DNA from: TWA4 sp034086685
GTDB lineage: Bacteria; Bacillota; Clostridia; Lachnospirales; Lachnospiraceae
Direction of reading: 5' to 3'
Assembly (NCBI GenBank): GCA_034086685.1
Contig: JAXDZY010000062.1
Location: forward strand, 1 to 24,659
DNA: 24,659 bases
Made by a program: the position numbers and the translations under genes. The notes beneath the pieces are model-generated. The model was not told the origin of the DNA and ran no database searches. It saw nothing but the letters and a program-made list of their open reading frames with translations. Of the stretch, positions 16,505-24,620 are shown piece after piece. Positions within the stretch are counted from its first letter, which is position 1, and each line of letters begins with the position of its first letter.

Positions 16505-16533
16505 AGTATACTGCAAAATACAGGTAAATGCAA
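16505..16533 (-). promoter_or_regulatory. metK promoter
   Basis: The minus strand has TTGCAT, a 17-base spacer and TATACT, which would start transcription near 16498, about 55 bases before the riboswitch aptamer. It lies in the 340-base gap 16283-16622, whose other contents are the riboswitch, its terminator and a small AATCAG/CTGATT stem (about 16600-16613) after murA that has no U-run. Confidence 0.75.
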
Positions 16534-16622
16534 GACATTTCAATGAATTTCCATGTTTTTTACCTGGTCAGTTCATGAAATATGTCGTACTTTGCATAAT
16601 CAGTCCTGATTTAACCGCTGCA

Positions 16623-17957
16623 TCATGCTTCCCGCACCTGCTGAAGCGGCTCATCCTCACTGGTTCTGCGGATAAATTCTTCAGCTTCCTTTTCATCGGA
16701 AACCGTTATAATCTGTGCTCCCAGCTGCCGCATCTTCGCATCAAAATCCTCATATCCGCGAAGAACATACTTGATATCGGACACTGAAGTATATCCTTCT
16801 GCACAGAGTCCTGCAATAACAAGTGCTGCTCCTGCCCGCAGATCCGGCGCTGTCACATCCGTACCCCTGAAGCTTTTCACTCCATTGATGGTTGCCACAT
16901 CGCCTTTCTCACAGACTGTAATGTCCGCTCCCATGCGGTTCAGCTCCGTCACATAAGCAAAACGCTTTTCAAAAATACTTTCTGTGATCATACTGGTTCC
17001 TCTGGCCAGAGCCAGAACCGTTGCGATCTGAGGCTGCATATCCGTGGGAAAACCGGGATACGGACTTGTCTTGACGTTGGTATATGTCTTATCAGGATTA
17101 CCGCAGACACGCACCGCATCATCATACTCCTCCACCCTGCATCCCATCTCCAGAAGCTTTGCGCTGATAACCTCCAGATGTTTCGGAATCACATTGCGGA
17201 TCGTTACATCTCCGTTGGTAGCTGCAGCTGCCATCATAAATGTACCGGCCTCAATCTGATCCGGCACAATGGGATAAGTAGTTCCGTGAAGCCTTTCCAC
17301 TCCATGAATACGGATCACGTCCGTACCTGCGCCCTTGATCCGGGCTCCCATGCGGTTCAGTAGGTTGGCCACATCCACCACATGAGGCTCTTTTGCCGCG
17401 CTTTCGATTACAGTCCTTCCCTCTGCCAGCACTGCCGCCAGCATCACATTAATAGTTGCTCCCACAGAAACCACATCCATGAAAATATGACGTCCCACCA
17501 GGGCATCTGCTTCAGCATGCAGAGCACCTTCATGAGTAATCTCCGTACGGGCTCCCAGTGCATGAAAACCCTTGAGATGCTGGTCAATGGGACGTGCTCC
17601 GATGGCACAGCCGCCGGGAAGAGCCACCTCTGCTGCCTTATACTTTCCAAGCAGAGCCCCGATCAGATAATAGGAAGCTCTGATTTTTCTTACATAGTCA
17701 AATAATACCTTCTGCGTATGGATACTGCCTGCCACAATACGAACCGTATGACGATCCAGACGGTCAACCTGTGCTCCAATATCACTGATTGCCTTCAGCA
17801 TAACATTAATATCACTCACGTCAGGAAGATTCTCCAACACGACAGGTTCATCAGTCATAATGGCTGCTGCCAGAATTCCTAATGCTGCATTCTTTGCGCC
17901 GCCTATGGTTACTTCACCTTTAAGCGGTATACCGCCTTTCATTAAAAACTGCAACAT
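16623..17957 (-). CDS. murA: UDP-N-acetylglucosamine 1-carboxyvinyltransferase
   Basis: This 444-residue enzyme transfers enolpyruvate from PEP to UDP-GlcNAc, the first committed step of peptidoglycan synthesis. The two inside-out alpha/beta lobes are of normal length. The catalytic loop has Cys117 in PGGCAIGARP, so the enzyme is expected to be fosfomycin-sensitive. Other family motifs are GGAKNAALGILAA near the start, DQIEAGTFM and PYPGFPTDMQPQ. The last 25 residues are a charged extension. The ATG at 17957 has AGAGG about 6 bases upstream; a second ATG at 17942 is possible. Firmicutes often carry two paralogues; whether this one is MurA1 or MurA2 (MurZ) is not resolved here. Confidence 0.96.
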   Translation of the reverse strand: MLQFLMKGGIPLKGEVTIGGAKNAALGILAAAIMTDEPVVLENLPDVSDINVMLKAISDIGAQVDRLDRHTVRIVAGSIHTQKVLFDYVRKIRASYYLIGALLGKYKAAEVALPGGCAIGARPIDQHLKGFHALGARTEITHEGALHAEADALVGRHIFMDVVSVGATINVMLAAVLAEGRTVIESAAKEPHVVDVANLLNRMGARIKGAGTDVIRIHGVERLHGTTYPIVPDQIEAGTFMMAAAATNGDVTIRNVIPKHLEVISAKLLEMGCRVEEYDDAVRVCGNPDKTYTNVKTSPYPGFPTDMQPQIATVLALARGTSMITESIFEKRFAYVTELNRMGADITVCEKGDVATINGVKSFRGTDVTAPDLRAGAALVIAGLCAEGYTSVSDIKYVLRGYEDFDAKMRQLGAQIITVSDEKEAEEFIRRTSEDEPLQQVREA

Positions 17958-18021
17958 ATAACACCTCTATATACTTCAACTGACCCTGCACGGGCCTGCA
18001 AAGCTTCTTTTCATTCTCTCT

Positions 18022-18048
18022 CGTTTTTGAAAACGTGCACAGCTGTGC
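18022..18048 (-). repeat. two adjacent palindromes in the murA leader
   Basis: A 12-base perfect palindrome, GCACAGCTGTGC (18037-18048), lies next to an inverted repeat CGTTTT/AAAACG with a 2-base loop (18022-18035). Both are in the roughly 115-base untranslated leader between the murA promoter and start. Neither has a U-run, so they are not terminators; they could be a protein-binding site or leader structure. Confidence 0.5.
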
Positions 18049-18079
18049 CCGGACGCACTCTGCACAATATCTCGACAAT

Positions 18080-18107
18080 ATTATATCATAAGATTAAAAT
18101 AATGCAA
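18080..18107 (-). promoter_or_regulatory. murA promoter
   Basis: The minus strand shows TTGCAT, a 16-base spacer and TATAAT, with TG one base before the -10 (extended -10). It is close to consensus. Transcription would start near 18073. Confidence 0.75.
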
Positions 18108-18148
18108 GCGCGCCGCCGCATGAATCCAATGTACCCGTAAAAGGTACA

Positions 18149-20728
18149 TCAGGGTTCCATACAGCTGATAAATACATTTCCTGCCGCCGCAAACATGTTT
18201 TCCGCTGACTCGATGGACATTCCTGCCGTACTGCCCGTTTCCGGATTCCAGATATATACATTCTCACTGCCGATTCCGGTAATCAGTACAGCACCTTCCG
18301 GAGTCATGGCATAAATGGGATGATTATGTCCGATATAAAAATAAGCTATCTGGCTCAGCCTGCATCCTGTCAGATCACAGGTAATCGCATTCATCCCCCT
18401 CTGCAGCATCTGTACATCCGTCAGACCTTCTTCTTCCATATCTGAAAAGGTCTCCACATAGTTTCCTCCCTCATAAGCTGCAAAAGTCTGCATACATACA
18501 TATTTGCGCTCCTCTTTGGAGGATGCCCTCTGAGAGGAGGAGACCCCCAGCATACTGTAGCTGCGGTATCCGCGGCGCATCACATAATGTCCGCTGCTGT
18601 CTGTCACATATCCCACATCATCATAAACAAGGCCCACCGCTTCCGCTATCGTGGAACAGATGGATTGAAGTTTTCCTCCTGAATAGGCAAAATACATGCC
18701 GTCTTCCACAATACCGCTCAGGCTGATTTTCAGATAAGAGCTGTCACTTAAAGAAATCCTGTCAACTCTGACAAAATCTTCACCGACTGTACCGGAAGCA
18801 GTCTTCAGATACCACTGTCTGTATCCCTGATCCGACGTACCCGTTACCAGAAGCTGCTCCTCTGCCGTAATCTGATTCACATTCTCAATCAGAGCATCAT
18901 CTGAAGTCTCATAAAGAGTATTTCCGCTGACTGCAGAACGTTTCAGAAGTACACTTCCATTTTCCAGTACGGTATCCGTAATCAGGATATCCTTTTTTTC
19001 ATATGTCGCCGCCGTATTCCCGTTTGAGTCGATTACTGAAAGAGCGTACATGGGATAATCCGAATACCGGTGATATGCATCATAATCCGACTGTCTGATT
19101 TTCCCCGCAACCAGATCTTCGTCAATAAAACCAACCGCATGCAGATATTCACCGGAATCCGCTGTGACTGTATTCTGATGGCCGTCTTCCAGATACAGAA
19201 TCTGAATCCGAAGAGCCCCTTCTTCTTCCCTTTCTTCCTCCCAGGCAATTACACTGCTGTCCGCATTGATCACCAGAGCATCATCGGCCACATTCTCCAC
19301 CACGGTCATATATTCTTTACCTGCAAAATCGATGGCATAGATTCTGCCGTTCAACATCAGATAAAACAATCCCGAACGATTCACGTAGGCCAGCTGCCCG
19401 ATTTCTTCTTTTAAAATAGAATAGGAACGATCAAACGGAAGGTAAAAGATTTCTTCCAGACAGTTTTTCTTTGAATCATAACTGTAAAAGATCAGCCCAA
19501 CCTCTCCTTCATGATTTCCACTGTTCATATATCCGTAAAGAATAAACGTCACATTCCCCTTATCATCTACCGATACCAGTTTAATATCATGTTCATTATA
19601 ATCTGCACGTACATCATAATCATCCTGAGCAAAGCTGAATACCTGTATCAGAGAAGAGCTGCCGGACTCGGTTATACGATTCATCCATAATTCTCCATCC
19701 ATGACAAATGCCTGGCAGGTACCTTCGCTGCTGTTCATGACATGAATGGAATCATCCTCCACGATTCCCAGACAGAGCTGATCTTTCTGAATCGCATCAG
19801 CGGTCAGCACTTCATTGGCCGTACGTTCATAATTAAGCATATACCAGTATCCGTTGGATACCTGAACCGTAAAAACCTCTTTCACATCACAGGTATGCGT
19901 CTTTCCATCCTCATCCTGGAAAGAAACCCTCGATTCCATCCGAAACGTACCGATTGAATTATTGATATCCACCACATAAATCCGGCTGTTCCCCTCCTGC
20001 TTCGGATTCATGTACTTCCAGAGAAGCTGAGCGTAGCTGCTGTTCAGAGTAACCCTTCCCAGAGAACCGCTGGTATCTGTAGTAGTCTTTATATAAGCAG
20101 CCATACCGGATGCTTTTGACACATCCATGGTGCGTTCATGAAAGTTCTGAATAAATTTTATCATATCAGCGGTATGCAGAGAATCAGACAGAACAATTCG
20201 GGTATAATAAACCACGCTTTCATGCTTCTCTGTCTGAAGGACAATCTGAAGCTGATACTCCTTACCCTCCTCCAGCAGATTCTGAACAGGCAGCGTAACC
20301 AGAATCTCACGTTCCCCATTACCGTTCTCCTTCTCATCCCAGGATGAGATCTGCGTATCCTCCACCAGCTGTGTAGTATCCAGACTGCGGATCTCATAAC
20401 GGATTCCCTTCACCATATCGCCATCTGAAGTAATCCTGAGCTGAAGTTTCCGGTCAGAAGGCAGAGGCGTAATCGTATCGCGCATATACCGCCCAACCAT
20501 CTCACTGACATATCCATGCATCAGATTCATATAGGAATTATCGATTTTGGTTTCTATCACCGGAAGTACTGCATCCGTCTTTTCCAGAACTGTTGTCTCT
20601 GCCGGTTCTTCTTTACGGGATAAAGTAAATACCACCGCTACTGTTCCCAGAAAGAGCAGAAACAGCAGCAATATACGAAAAATCATACGCTTATGTCTGC
20701 GTTTCATATCTATGTCAAATATCTCCAT
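18149..20728 (-). CDS. membrane-anchored extracellular protein with degenerate C39-peptidase-like C-terminus
   Basis: This 859-residue protein has a basic N-terminus (MKRRHKR), one membrane helix (about 15-36) and a large outside region, so it is probably a type II membrane protein. Residues about 70-200 look like a beta-rich domain. The middle (about 300-700) has repeated beta-strand segments suggestive of a propeller. The last 120 residues resemble a C39-like papain-fold domain: Cys745 in YVCMQTF, then HPIYAMTPEGAVLITG and NVYIWNPETG. Where C39 peptidases have catalytic His and Asp, this protein has Ala813 and Asn828, so activity is doubtful. I do not recognise a named function. The ATG at 20728 lacks a clear ribosome binding site; Met8 (20707) is an alternative. 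It has its own promoter. Confidence 0.75.
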   Translation of the reverse strand: MEIFDIDMKRRHKRMIFRILLLFLLFLGTVAVVFTLSRKEEPAETTVLEKTDAVLPVIETKIDNSYMNLMHGYVSEMVGRYMRDTITPLPSDRKLQLRITSDGDMVKGIRYEIRSLDTTQLVEDTQISSWDEKENGNGEREILVTLPVQNLLEEGKEYQLQIVLQTEKHESVVYYTRIVLSDSLHTADMIKFIQNFHERTMDVSKASGMAAYIKTTTDTSGSLGRVTLNSSYAQLLWKYMNPKQEGNSRIYVVDINNSIGTFRMESRVSFQDEDGKTHTCDVKEVFTVQVSNGYWYMLNYERTANEVLTADAIQKDQLCLGIVEDDSIHVMNSSEGTCQAFVMDGELWMNRITESGSSSLIQVFSFAQDDYDVRADYNEHDIKLVSVDDKGNVTFILYGYMNSGNHEGEVGLIFYSYDSKKNCLEEIFYLPFDRSYSILKEEIGQLAYVNRSGLFYLMLNGRIYAIDFAGKEYMTVVENVADDALVINADSSVIAWEEEREEEGALRIQILYLEDGHQNTVTADSGEYLHAVGFIDEDLVAGKIRQSDYDAYHRYSDYPMYALSVIDSNGNTAATYEKKDILITDTVLENGSVLLKRSAVSGNTLYETSDDALIENVNQITAEEQLLVTGTSDQGYRQWYLKTASGTVGEDFVRVDRISLSDSSYLKISLSGIVEDGMYFAYSGGKLQSICSTIAEAVGLVYDDVGYVTDSSGHYVMRRGYRSYSMLGVSSSQRASSKEERKYVCMQTFAAYEGGNYVETFSDMEEEGLTDVQMLQRGMNAITCDLTGCRLSQIAYFYIGHNHPIYAMTPEGAVLITGIGSENVYIWNPETGSTAGMSIESAENMFAAAGNVFISCMEP

Positions 20729-20799
20729 TTCATCAGATTTTTATTACAGTCCGATACTTTTCCCAATCATCAGAAGCACAGACTGCAGTAATTTTTTTC

Positions 20800-20828
20800 A
20801 TTTTAGCAGTACCATGTATGTTTGTCAA
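20800..20828 (-). promoter_or_regulatory. promoter of the 859-residue protein gene
   Basis: The minus strand has a consensus TTGACA, a 17-base spacer and TAAAAT, giving a start near 20793 and a 65-base leader. Confidence 0.8.
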
Positions 20829-20865
20829 ACACAGTATAACCGGAAATGTAATTTCCTGCCGTGTG

Positions 20866-20908
20866 AAAAAAGCTGCTGCAGTATCACTTCCTGTGATACT
20901 GCAGCAGC
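20866..20908 (-). terminator. strong intrinsic terminator after the YheO-type regulator
   Basis: A perfect 16-base inverted repeat, GCTGCTGCAGTATCAC (20872-20887) and GTGATACTGCAGCAGC (20893-20908), with a 5-base loop, is followed on the minus strand by TTTTTT. It ends the regulator transcript 40 bases past the stop codon and insulates the next promoter. Confidence 0.93.
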
Positions 20909-20946
20909 CTCCTTCGGATCCTGCTGCCGGTTGTCCGCCAATCAGC

Positions 20947-21597
20947 TTACTTTTTCTTCATACTGTTAAGATAACGGTAAACAGTAGGAATTGAACTTCC
21001 TATACGCTCTGCAACACAGGCAACAGAACCTTTCATATAAAAAGTCCCCATCTCATTCAGCTTGGAGACAATCTCCACCTTTTCTTTCTGAGAAAGCTTC
21101 GGATGTTCGGTACCGTAACCGGCCCAGACCTTCTTCAGATTGTTATCCACCAGCTCGCTGACATTCATATTGAAATACTCTACTTTATTATCCGTCTGCG
21201 GCAAAATAGGCAATTCCATCTTATCAGCAAATGCTTTCAAAGCTTCCTGCATAGTTTTCAATTCACTGTAATCTGTGTTAATGCACAGCATACCAACAAT
21301 CTCACCGGCATCATCTCTGATAATCCAGGTGGATGATTTTGTCATGCTTCCGTCCCGGGCATACCCTGTATAGCCCGCCATATAGTCTGTGTTGTTTTCG
21401 CTTGCCTCTTTCAGAATTTTGAGTCCTAAATCTGTAAGCGGCGATCCTTTTTTTCTTCCGCTGATGTGTCCGTTGCGAATTGCAACCACCGAATTGGCAC
21501 AATCCGTCACATCGTGAAGGATGACCTCCGTATTCTTGCCAAACGCGTCAGCCAAAAAATCCACCAGCGAAACATAACGATTCAAATATGGATTCAT
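20947..21597 (-). CDS. YheO-type PAS/HTH transcriptional regulator
   Basis: This 216-residue protein has an N-terminal YheO-like PAS domain (about 5-125, beginning NRYVSLVDFLADAFG with the motif EVILHDVTD) and a C-terminal helix-turn-helix (about 160-213, ending AERIGSSIPTVYRYLNSMKKK). The family includes DauR-type regulators that sense small molecules or redox state; the ligand here is unknown. The frame is open to 21729, but the ATG at 21597 has AGGGGG 6 bases upstream and starts at the usual family N-terminus. The gene stands alone, with a promoter region near 21747-21757, a palindrome in its leader that could be an autoregulatory site, and a strong terminator. Confidence 0.88.
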   Translation of the reverse strand: MNPYLNRYVSLVDFLADAFGKNTEVILHDVTDCANSVVAIRNGHISGRKKGSPLTDLGLKILKEASENNTDYMAGYTGYARDGSMTKSSTWIIRDDAGEIVGMLCINTDYSELKTMQEALKAFADKMELPILPQTDNKVEYFNMNVSELVDNNLKKVWAGYGTEHPKLSQKEKVEIVSKLNEMGTFYMKGSVACVAERIGSSIPTVYRYLNSMKKK

Positions 21598-21650
21598 AAT
21601 ATACCCCCTGCATAATTGCTCGTTAAATGACTCGCTTCTCAGTTTCATCC

Positions 21651-21665
21651 GCCGGTTAACCCGGC
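21651..21665. repeat. inverted repeat GCCGG-TTAAC-CCGGC in the regulator leader
   Basis: GCCGG and CCGGC arms flank TTAAC, so the centre also reads GGTTAACC. It lies about 55 bases upstream of the YheO-type regulator start, within its transcribed leader. It is a candidate autoregulatory operator or a short RNA hairpin. Confidence 0.45.
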
Positions 21666-21746
21666 ATGTTTTTGTTTCCTGTGGAATCCCCCGAGTGCTA
21701 CCTGTAAAGTAATTGTCGTTTTCTTCCACATCAGATAGTTTCGGTG

Positions 21747-21757
21747 ATTATATTATA
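21747..21757 (-). promoter_or_regulatory. -10 region(s) for the YheO-type regulator
   Basis: Two overlapping TATAAT hexamers occur on the minus strand (21757-21752 and 21752-21747). The -35 candidates (TGGAAT or TGTAAA) are weak, so an activator or a loose promoter is possible. It lies in the 415-base gap 21598-22012, which also holds the palindrome, a bidirectional hairpin and the promoter of the plus-strand hydrolase gene. Confidence 0.5.
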
Positions 21758-21810
21758 CTATGATAACCTTTTACATTCCACTAAAATTTCTATTTTCAGC
21801 AGTTTTTTCT

Positions 21811-21840
21811 AAAAAAAAAGGCCAAAAATGGCTTTTTATT
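21811..21840. terminator. terminator-like hairpin with U-runs on both strands
   Basis: An AAAAAG-CCA arm (21815-21824, with a bulged G at 21821) pairs with TGGCTTTTT (21829-21837) around AAAA. On the minus strand it is followed by nine Ts, on the plus strand by TTTTTATT. No gene ends close to it on either strand. It could stop minus-strand readthrough coming from the transpeptidase gene before it reaches the regulator promoter. Confidence 0.6.
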
Positions 21841-21889
21841 CCTAATAATACTGAATTTCAGCCAGAAAAATCTCAATTTTGAAAATCTG

Positions 21890-21918
21890 TTTACAAGCGG
21901 TGAAAATTAAATTAAACT
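21890..21918 (+). promoter_or_regulatory. promoter of the plus-strand hydrolase-like gene
   Basis: TTTACA, a 17-base spacer and TAAACT on the plus strand give a start near 21925 and an 88-base leader. No operator was recognised. Confidence 0.55.
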
Positions 21919-22012
21919 GACTCTGATAAACTTTTACGCCGGTGAAAACAGCCCCAGCCCCAAACAGACTGTTCCCTGAATTTAATACACAATATAAAAA
22001 GGAGGTATTCCC

Positions 22013-22738
22013 ATGCCCGGATACATCATTCATCTGGCCGCAGCAAAAGAACTGCAGCCTTTACTGGAAAAATATCAGATACTGAAAACCAATGAGGATA
22101 TCAATGCTTTTCTTGTGTCATGCCTGATTCCGGACGCTGTTTCGGACAAATCCAGAACACATTATCGCCAGACAGATGACAGAGCCATCCAGATCCGCTA
22201 CCCGCAGCCCTGGAGATTCTGTGACCGATATCCGCATCTTATTCACACCCCGGCCGGTATCGGTTATCTGTTTCACCTCTACGTAGACTATCTCTTTTAT
22301 CATGAGTACTGGAACCGGCATATTCTTCTGACTGATGCCGATCATAATCTTCAGGTGCGCAAGGAGAAGATCGAACTGGCCATACTGCTGGACTTTAATA
22401 AAACCATCTCAGGAAAAACATTTTTTATTGACAAGCCCATATACGGTGACTATACAGTCATCAATGCCGTACTGGAAGAACGCTATCAGCTGAGCTACGA
22501 CTTTACCCCCGTAGAAAATCCCGGTATTGCAGAGGTTGACTACAGCCGCATTGAAGATATCCGCAGAGATATCCTGCGCTATTCCGAACTGAGCAGACAG
22601 GCTTCATCCCATGAAACCCATATATTGAAAACGGAGCCGCTGCTGGAATTCATCCGTACAACCGCTCCGAGATTCATCAATGACTGTCCTGTCTACTGCA
22701 GGGATTTTAATTTCTTTTCCGCATCAACAAGAGTCTGA
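22013..22738 (+). CDS. putative zinc-dependent hydrolase (phospholipase C-like)
   Basis: This 241-residue soluble protein has no signal peptide. It begins MPGYIIHLAAAKEL and continues with FLVSCLIPDAVSDK, THYR and GYLFHLYVDYLFY. His7, Asp41, His50, His88 and Asp92 are spaced like the metal ligands of the zinc-dependent phospholipase C-like family, which I regard as the likeliest relative. Such proteins are common but uncharacterised in Lachnospiraceae, and the substrate is unknown. The ATG at 22013 has AAGGAGG 7 bases upstream. Its last 46 bases overlap the end of the convergent transpeptidase gene, and no terminator of its own was seen. Confidence 0.65.
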   Translation: MPGYIIHLAAAKELQPLLEKYQILKTNEDINAFLVSCLIPDAVSDKSRTHYRQTDDRAIQIRYPQPWRFCDRYPHLIHTPAGIGYLFHLYVDYLFYHEYWNRHILLTDADHNLQVRKEKIELAILLDFNKTISGKTFFIDKPIYGDYTVINAVLEERYQLSYDFTPVENPGIAEVDYSRIEDIRRDILRYSELSRQASSHETHILKTEPLLEFIRTTAPRFINDCPVYCRDFNFFSASTRV

Positions 22739-24333
22739 TAATTCGTCACATATTTTCTCTGGCCGGCACTCAGATCTGTATAAACCTGTCTGGCCCACTC
22801 AATCTTTTTCCTGGCAGAAGCATAGTTATCACCCGATACGGTTCCGATACGCTCAATTGCCTCAATACCGATCGTAGCAATCTCCTGATCCGAATGAGTC
22901 GTAATTGAGCTGCTTTCTGTACCGGGAAGTCTGTAACAGATGACAGGAGTACCTTTATCCACAGTCTGATAAATTGTTCTTGTGGCATAATAAGGGAGAT
23001 TGATGCACCCATGGGAACCATTGGTTTTATACAGACTGCCGCCGAACTTTGTCCTCCAGGTTGCGTCATGCATACCGATATTGCCGTTGAACGGCATCCA
23101 GTAGGAAGTTTCCACTCTGTAATCCTCACCCGTCATGGTATGAGCACGTTCTTTATAGGTGATACCGTAAACGCCATTGGGAGTCTCCGTATGGAAAGGC
23201 GCACCACTGACAAAATCCGTCTCCAGTATCTTCTGTCCATCTTTATAGAGGAAAAGATGCTGTGCAGTCATATTAATCTCCACATATGTATCGCCGTAAT
23301 CATTATCTGAATAGCTTGCAGCCGTCTGATAGTAAACAGGAGTCATCTCTTTATCCTCACCGGCTTCAATAGCCTCTATCAGTTCTTCCGTAGTATCGGG
23401 ACGATTCATCCACCATCCGTAATCACCGCCGGTAACCGTAATCGTCTGACCATAGCTCGTCCTGAACTGTCTGGACCCCGCCGTATTGAATGTATCATAC
23501 TTACGCGCCAGAGAATTAACATATTCCCTTGCCTTCTCAGAATCCACAGCCACGTTGCTGTCCTCATCAACCGCCAGCCACTCTGCAATCATATCTCCGG
23601 TCACCGTCTCTGTCTCACTGCCGAATTTATAGGTCAGAGTTACTTTGGTCAGTCTGTTCATCTGATCAACCAGAGAAGTCAGCGTCTTATCATCCCTGTA
23701 TACTGAAGGATGGAGATACGCGTCTTTTTCTTCCAGCATATCACAGGTAATCTCCATACTCATGGAAGTCAGTGCCTCAGTCACCATATTCCGGAAAATC
23801 TTCTCATCCAGCTTATTGTTCTCTTCCTCGGGGATAATTGTAAACCCTTTGTCCTTCTGGTAATCTGAAATATGAGCATCTTCCGGTGCCAGTGCTTTCT
23901 TCTTGTCCATACAGTTCATGGAGCTGATCTTCTCAGAAAGCTTCTTCTCATCATAGGAAATCAGAGAATCCAGTTCCACACTGCACTTTCTGAATAAGGA
24001 AACCGGCCATGTCCACTCATTCTGTTCTTCCTGTGCATCCTTCACGCTGCTTCCGAAATCCATCTTCATATCAATATCGCCGGACTCAATCGCATCCTGA
24101 ATATCATTACGACCGGTAATATTCAAAACATAGGTGTCCATAACGGAAACCAGTTCATCTTCCACTTCAGACCATGTTCTTCCTGAAGCATCCACGCCAT
24201 TCACCGTGGTATTGGGAAGAAAACAATTCTGAAAATGCATGGCAGCACCCACATAGGCGGCCACAATAATCAAAAGCACAACACCTGCAATAATCCAGGG
24301 GAGTTTCCTGTTCTTTCGTTCTTTTTTCTTCAT
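22693..24333 (-). CDS. membrane-anchored L,D-transpeptidase with PG_binding_4 domains
   Basis: This 546-residue enzyme makes 3-3 peptidoglycan cross-links or attaches proteins to the wall from outside the cell. It has a basic N-terminus, one membrane helix (about 12-32), a long PG_binding_4-like region (about 40-340) and a YkuD catalytic domain (about 348-468). The catalytic motif is intact: His422 and SHGC at 440-443 with Cys443 as nucleophile. The tail (about 485-546) has the AR-x-x-YxxLSAxQRKYVxNYxxL pattern seen at the ends of many Firmicutes surface proteins, probably a small helical bundle. The ATG at 24333 has AAAGG about 9 bases upstream. Its 3' end overlaps the convergent hydrolase gene by 46 bases. 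Confidence 0.94.
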   Translation of the reverse strand: MKKKERKNRKLPWIIAGVVLLIIVAAYVGAAMHFQNCFLPNTTVNGVDASGRTWSEVEDELVSVMDTYVLNITGRNDIQDAIESGDIDMKMDFGSSVKDAQEEQNEWTWPVSLFRKCSVELDSLISYDEKKLSEKISSMNCMDKKKALAPEDAHISDYQKDKGFTIIPEEENNKLDEKIFRNMVTEALTSMSMEITCDMLEEKDAYLHPSVYRDDKTLTSLVDQMNRLTKVTLTYKFGSETETVTGDMIAEWLAVDEDSNVAVDSEKAREYVNSLARKYDTFNTAGSRQFRTSYGQTITVTGGDYGWWMNRPDTTEELIEAIEAGEDKEMTPVYYQTAASYSDNDYGDTYVEINMTAQHLFLYKDGQKILETDFVSGAPFHTETPNGVYGITYKERAHTMTGEDYRVETSYWMPFNGNIGMHDATWRTKFGGSLYKTNGSHGCINLPYYATRTIYQTVDKGTPVICYRLPGTESSSITTHSDQEIATIGIEAIERIGTVSGDNYASARKKIEWARQVYTDLSAGQRKYVTNYQTLVDAEKKLKSLQ

Positions 24334-24449
24334 GTTAAAATACCTTTATGCCGACACCTTTCTCAGTCTAAACGCAACAGTCAGCAGACATTCGTGGTCT
24401 TTATCCTGAACCCTGCTCTGCTGAACAGTTACCTGTAAATATCATTCTT

Positions 24450-24455
24450 ATATTA
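24450..24455 (-). promoter_or_regulatory. possible extended -10 for the L,D-transpeptidase gene
   Basis: TAATAT preceded by TG at the extended -10 position lies about 115 bases before the transpeptidase start. No good -35 was found 16-18 bases upstream, so this is tentative. The 326-base stretch 24334-24659 otherwise contains only AT-rich sequence and the inverted repeat at its end. Confidence 0.35.
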
Positions 24456-24551
24456 GCACAGATGGAGGTTTATTTCTTTTAAATTTCTATTAAATAAAAA
24501 TTACCGGAAATTTATGTTTACACCACTTTACAACTTTTTGAATAAAAAATA

Positions 24552-24620
24552 TCGTACAGGGACTTTCTGATGTATAATAAGCTTGCTACAACTATTACAA
24601 AGGAAAGTGACCCTGTACGA
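24552..24620. repeat. long inverted repeat around a promoter-like element
   Basis: TCGTACAGGGACTTTC (24552-24567) is repeated in inverted orientation as GAAAGTGACCCTGTACGA (24603-24620), differing only by a 2-base insertion. Between the arms lie a TATAAT (24573-24578) and an AAAGGAAA purine stretch. The right arm contains a GTG (24607) that opens a 16-residue frame ending with TAG at 24655-24657. It could be a paired operator, the end of a mobile or repeated element, or a leader region of a gene beyond the window. Confidence 0.55.

Noticed and set aside
16600..16613. AATCAG/CTGATT hairpin after murA as a terminator
   Set aside because: The loop would be only two bases and no U-run follows.
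18129..18149. Stem ATGTACC/GGGTACAT right after the 859-residue protein gene as a terminator
   Set aside because: The stem is real but no U-run follows (TTGGATTCAT), so it is not a convincing intrinsic terminator.
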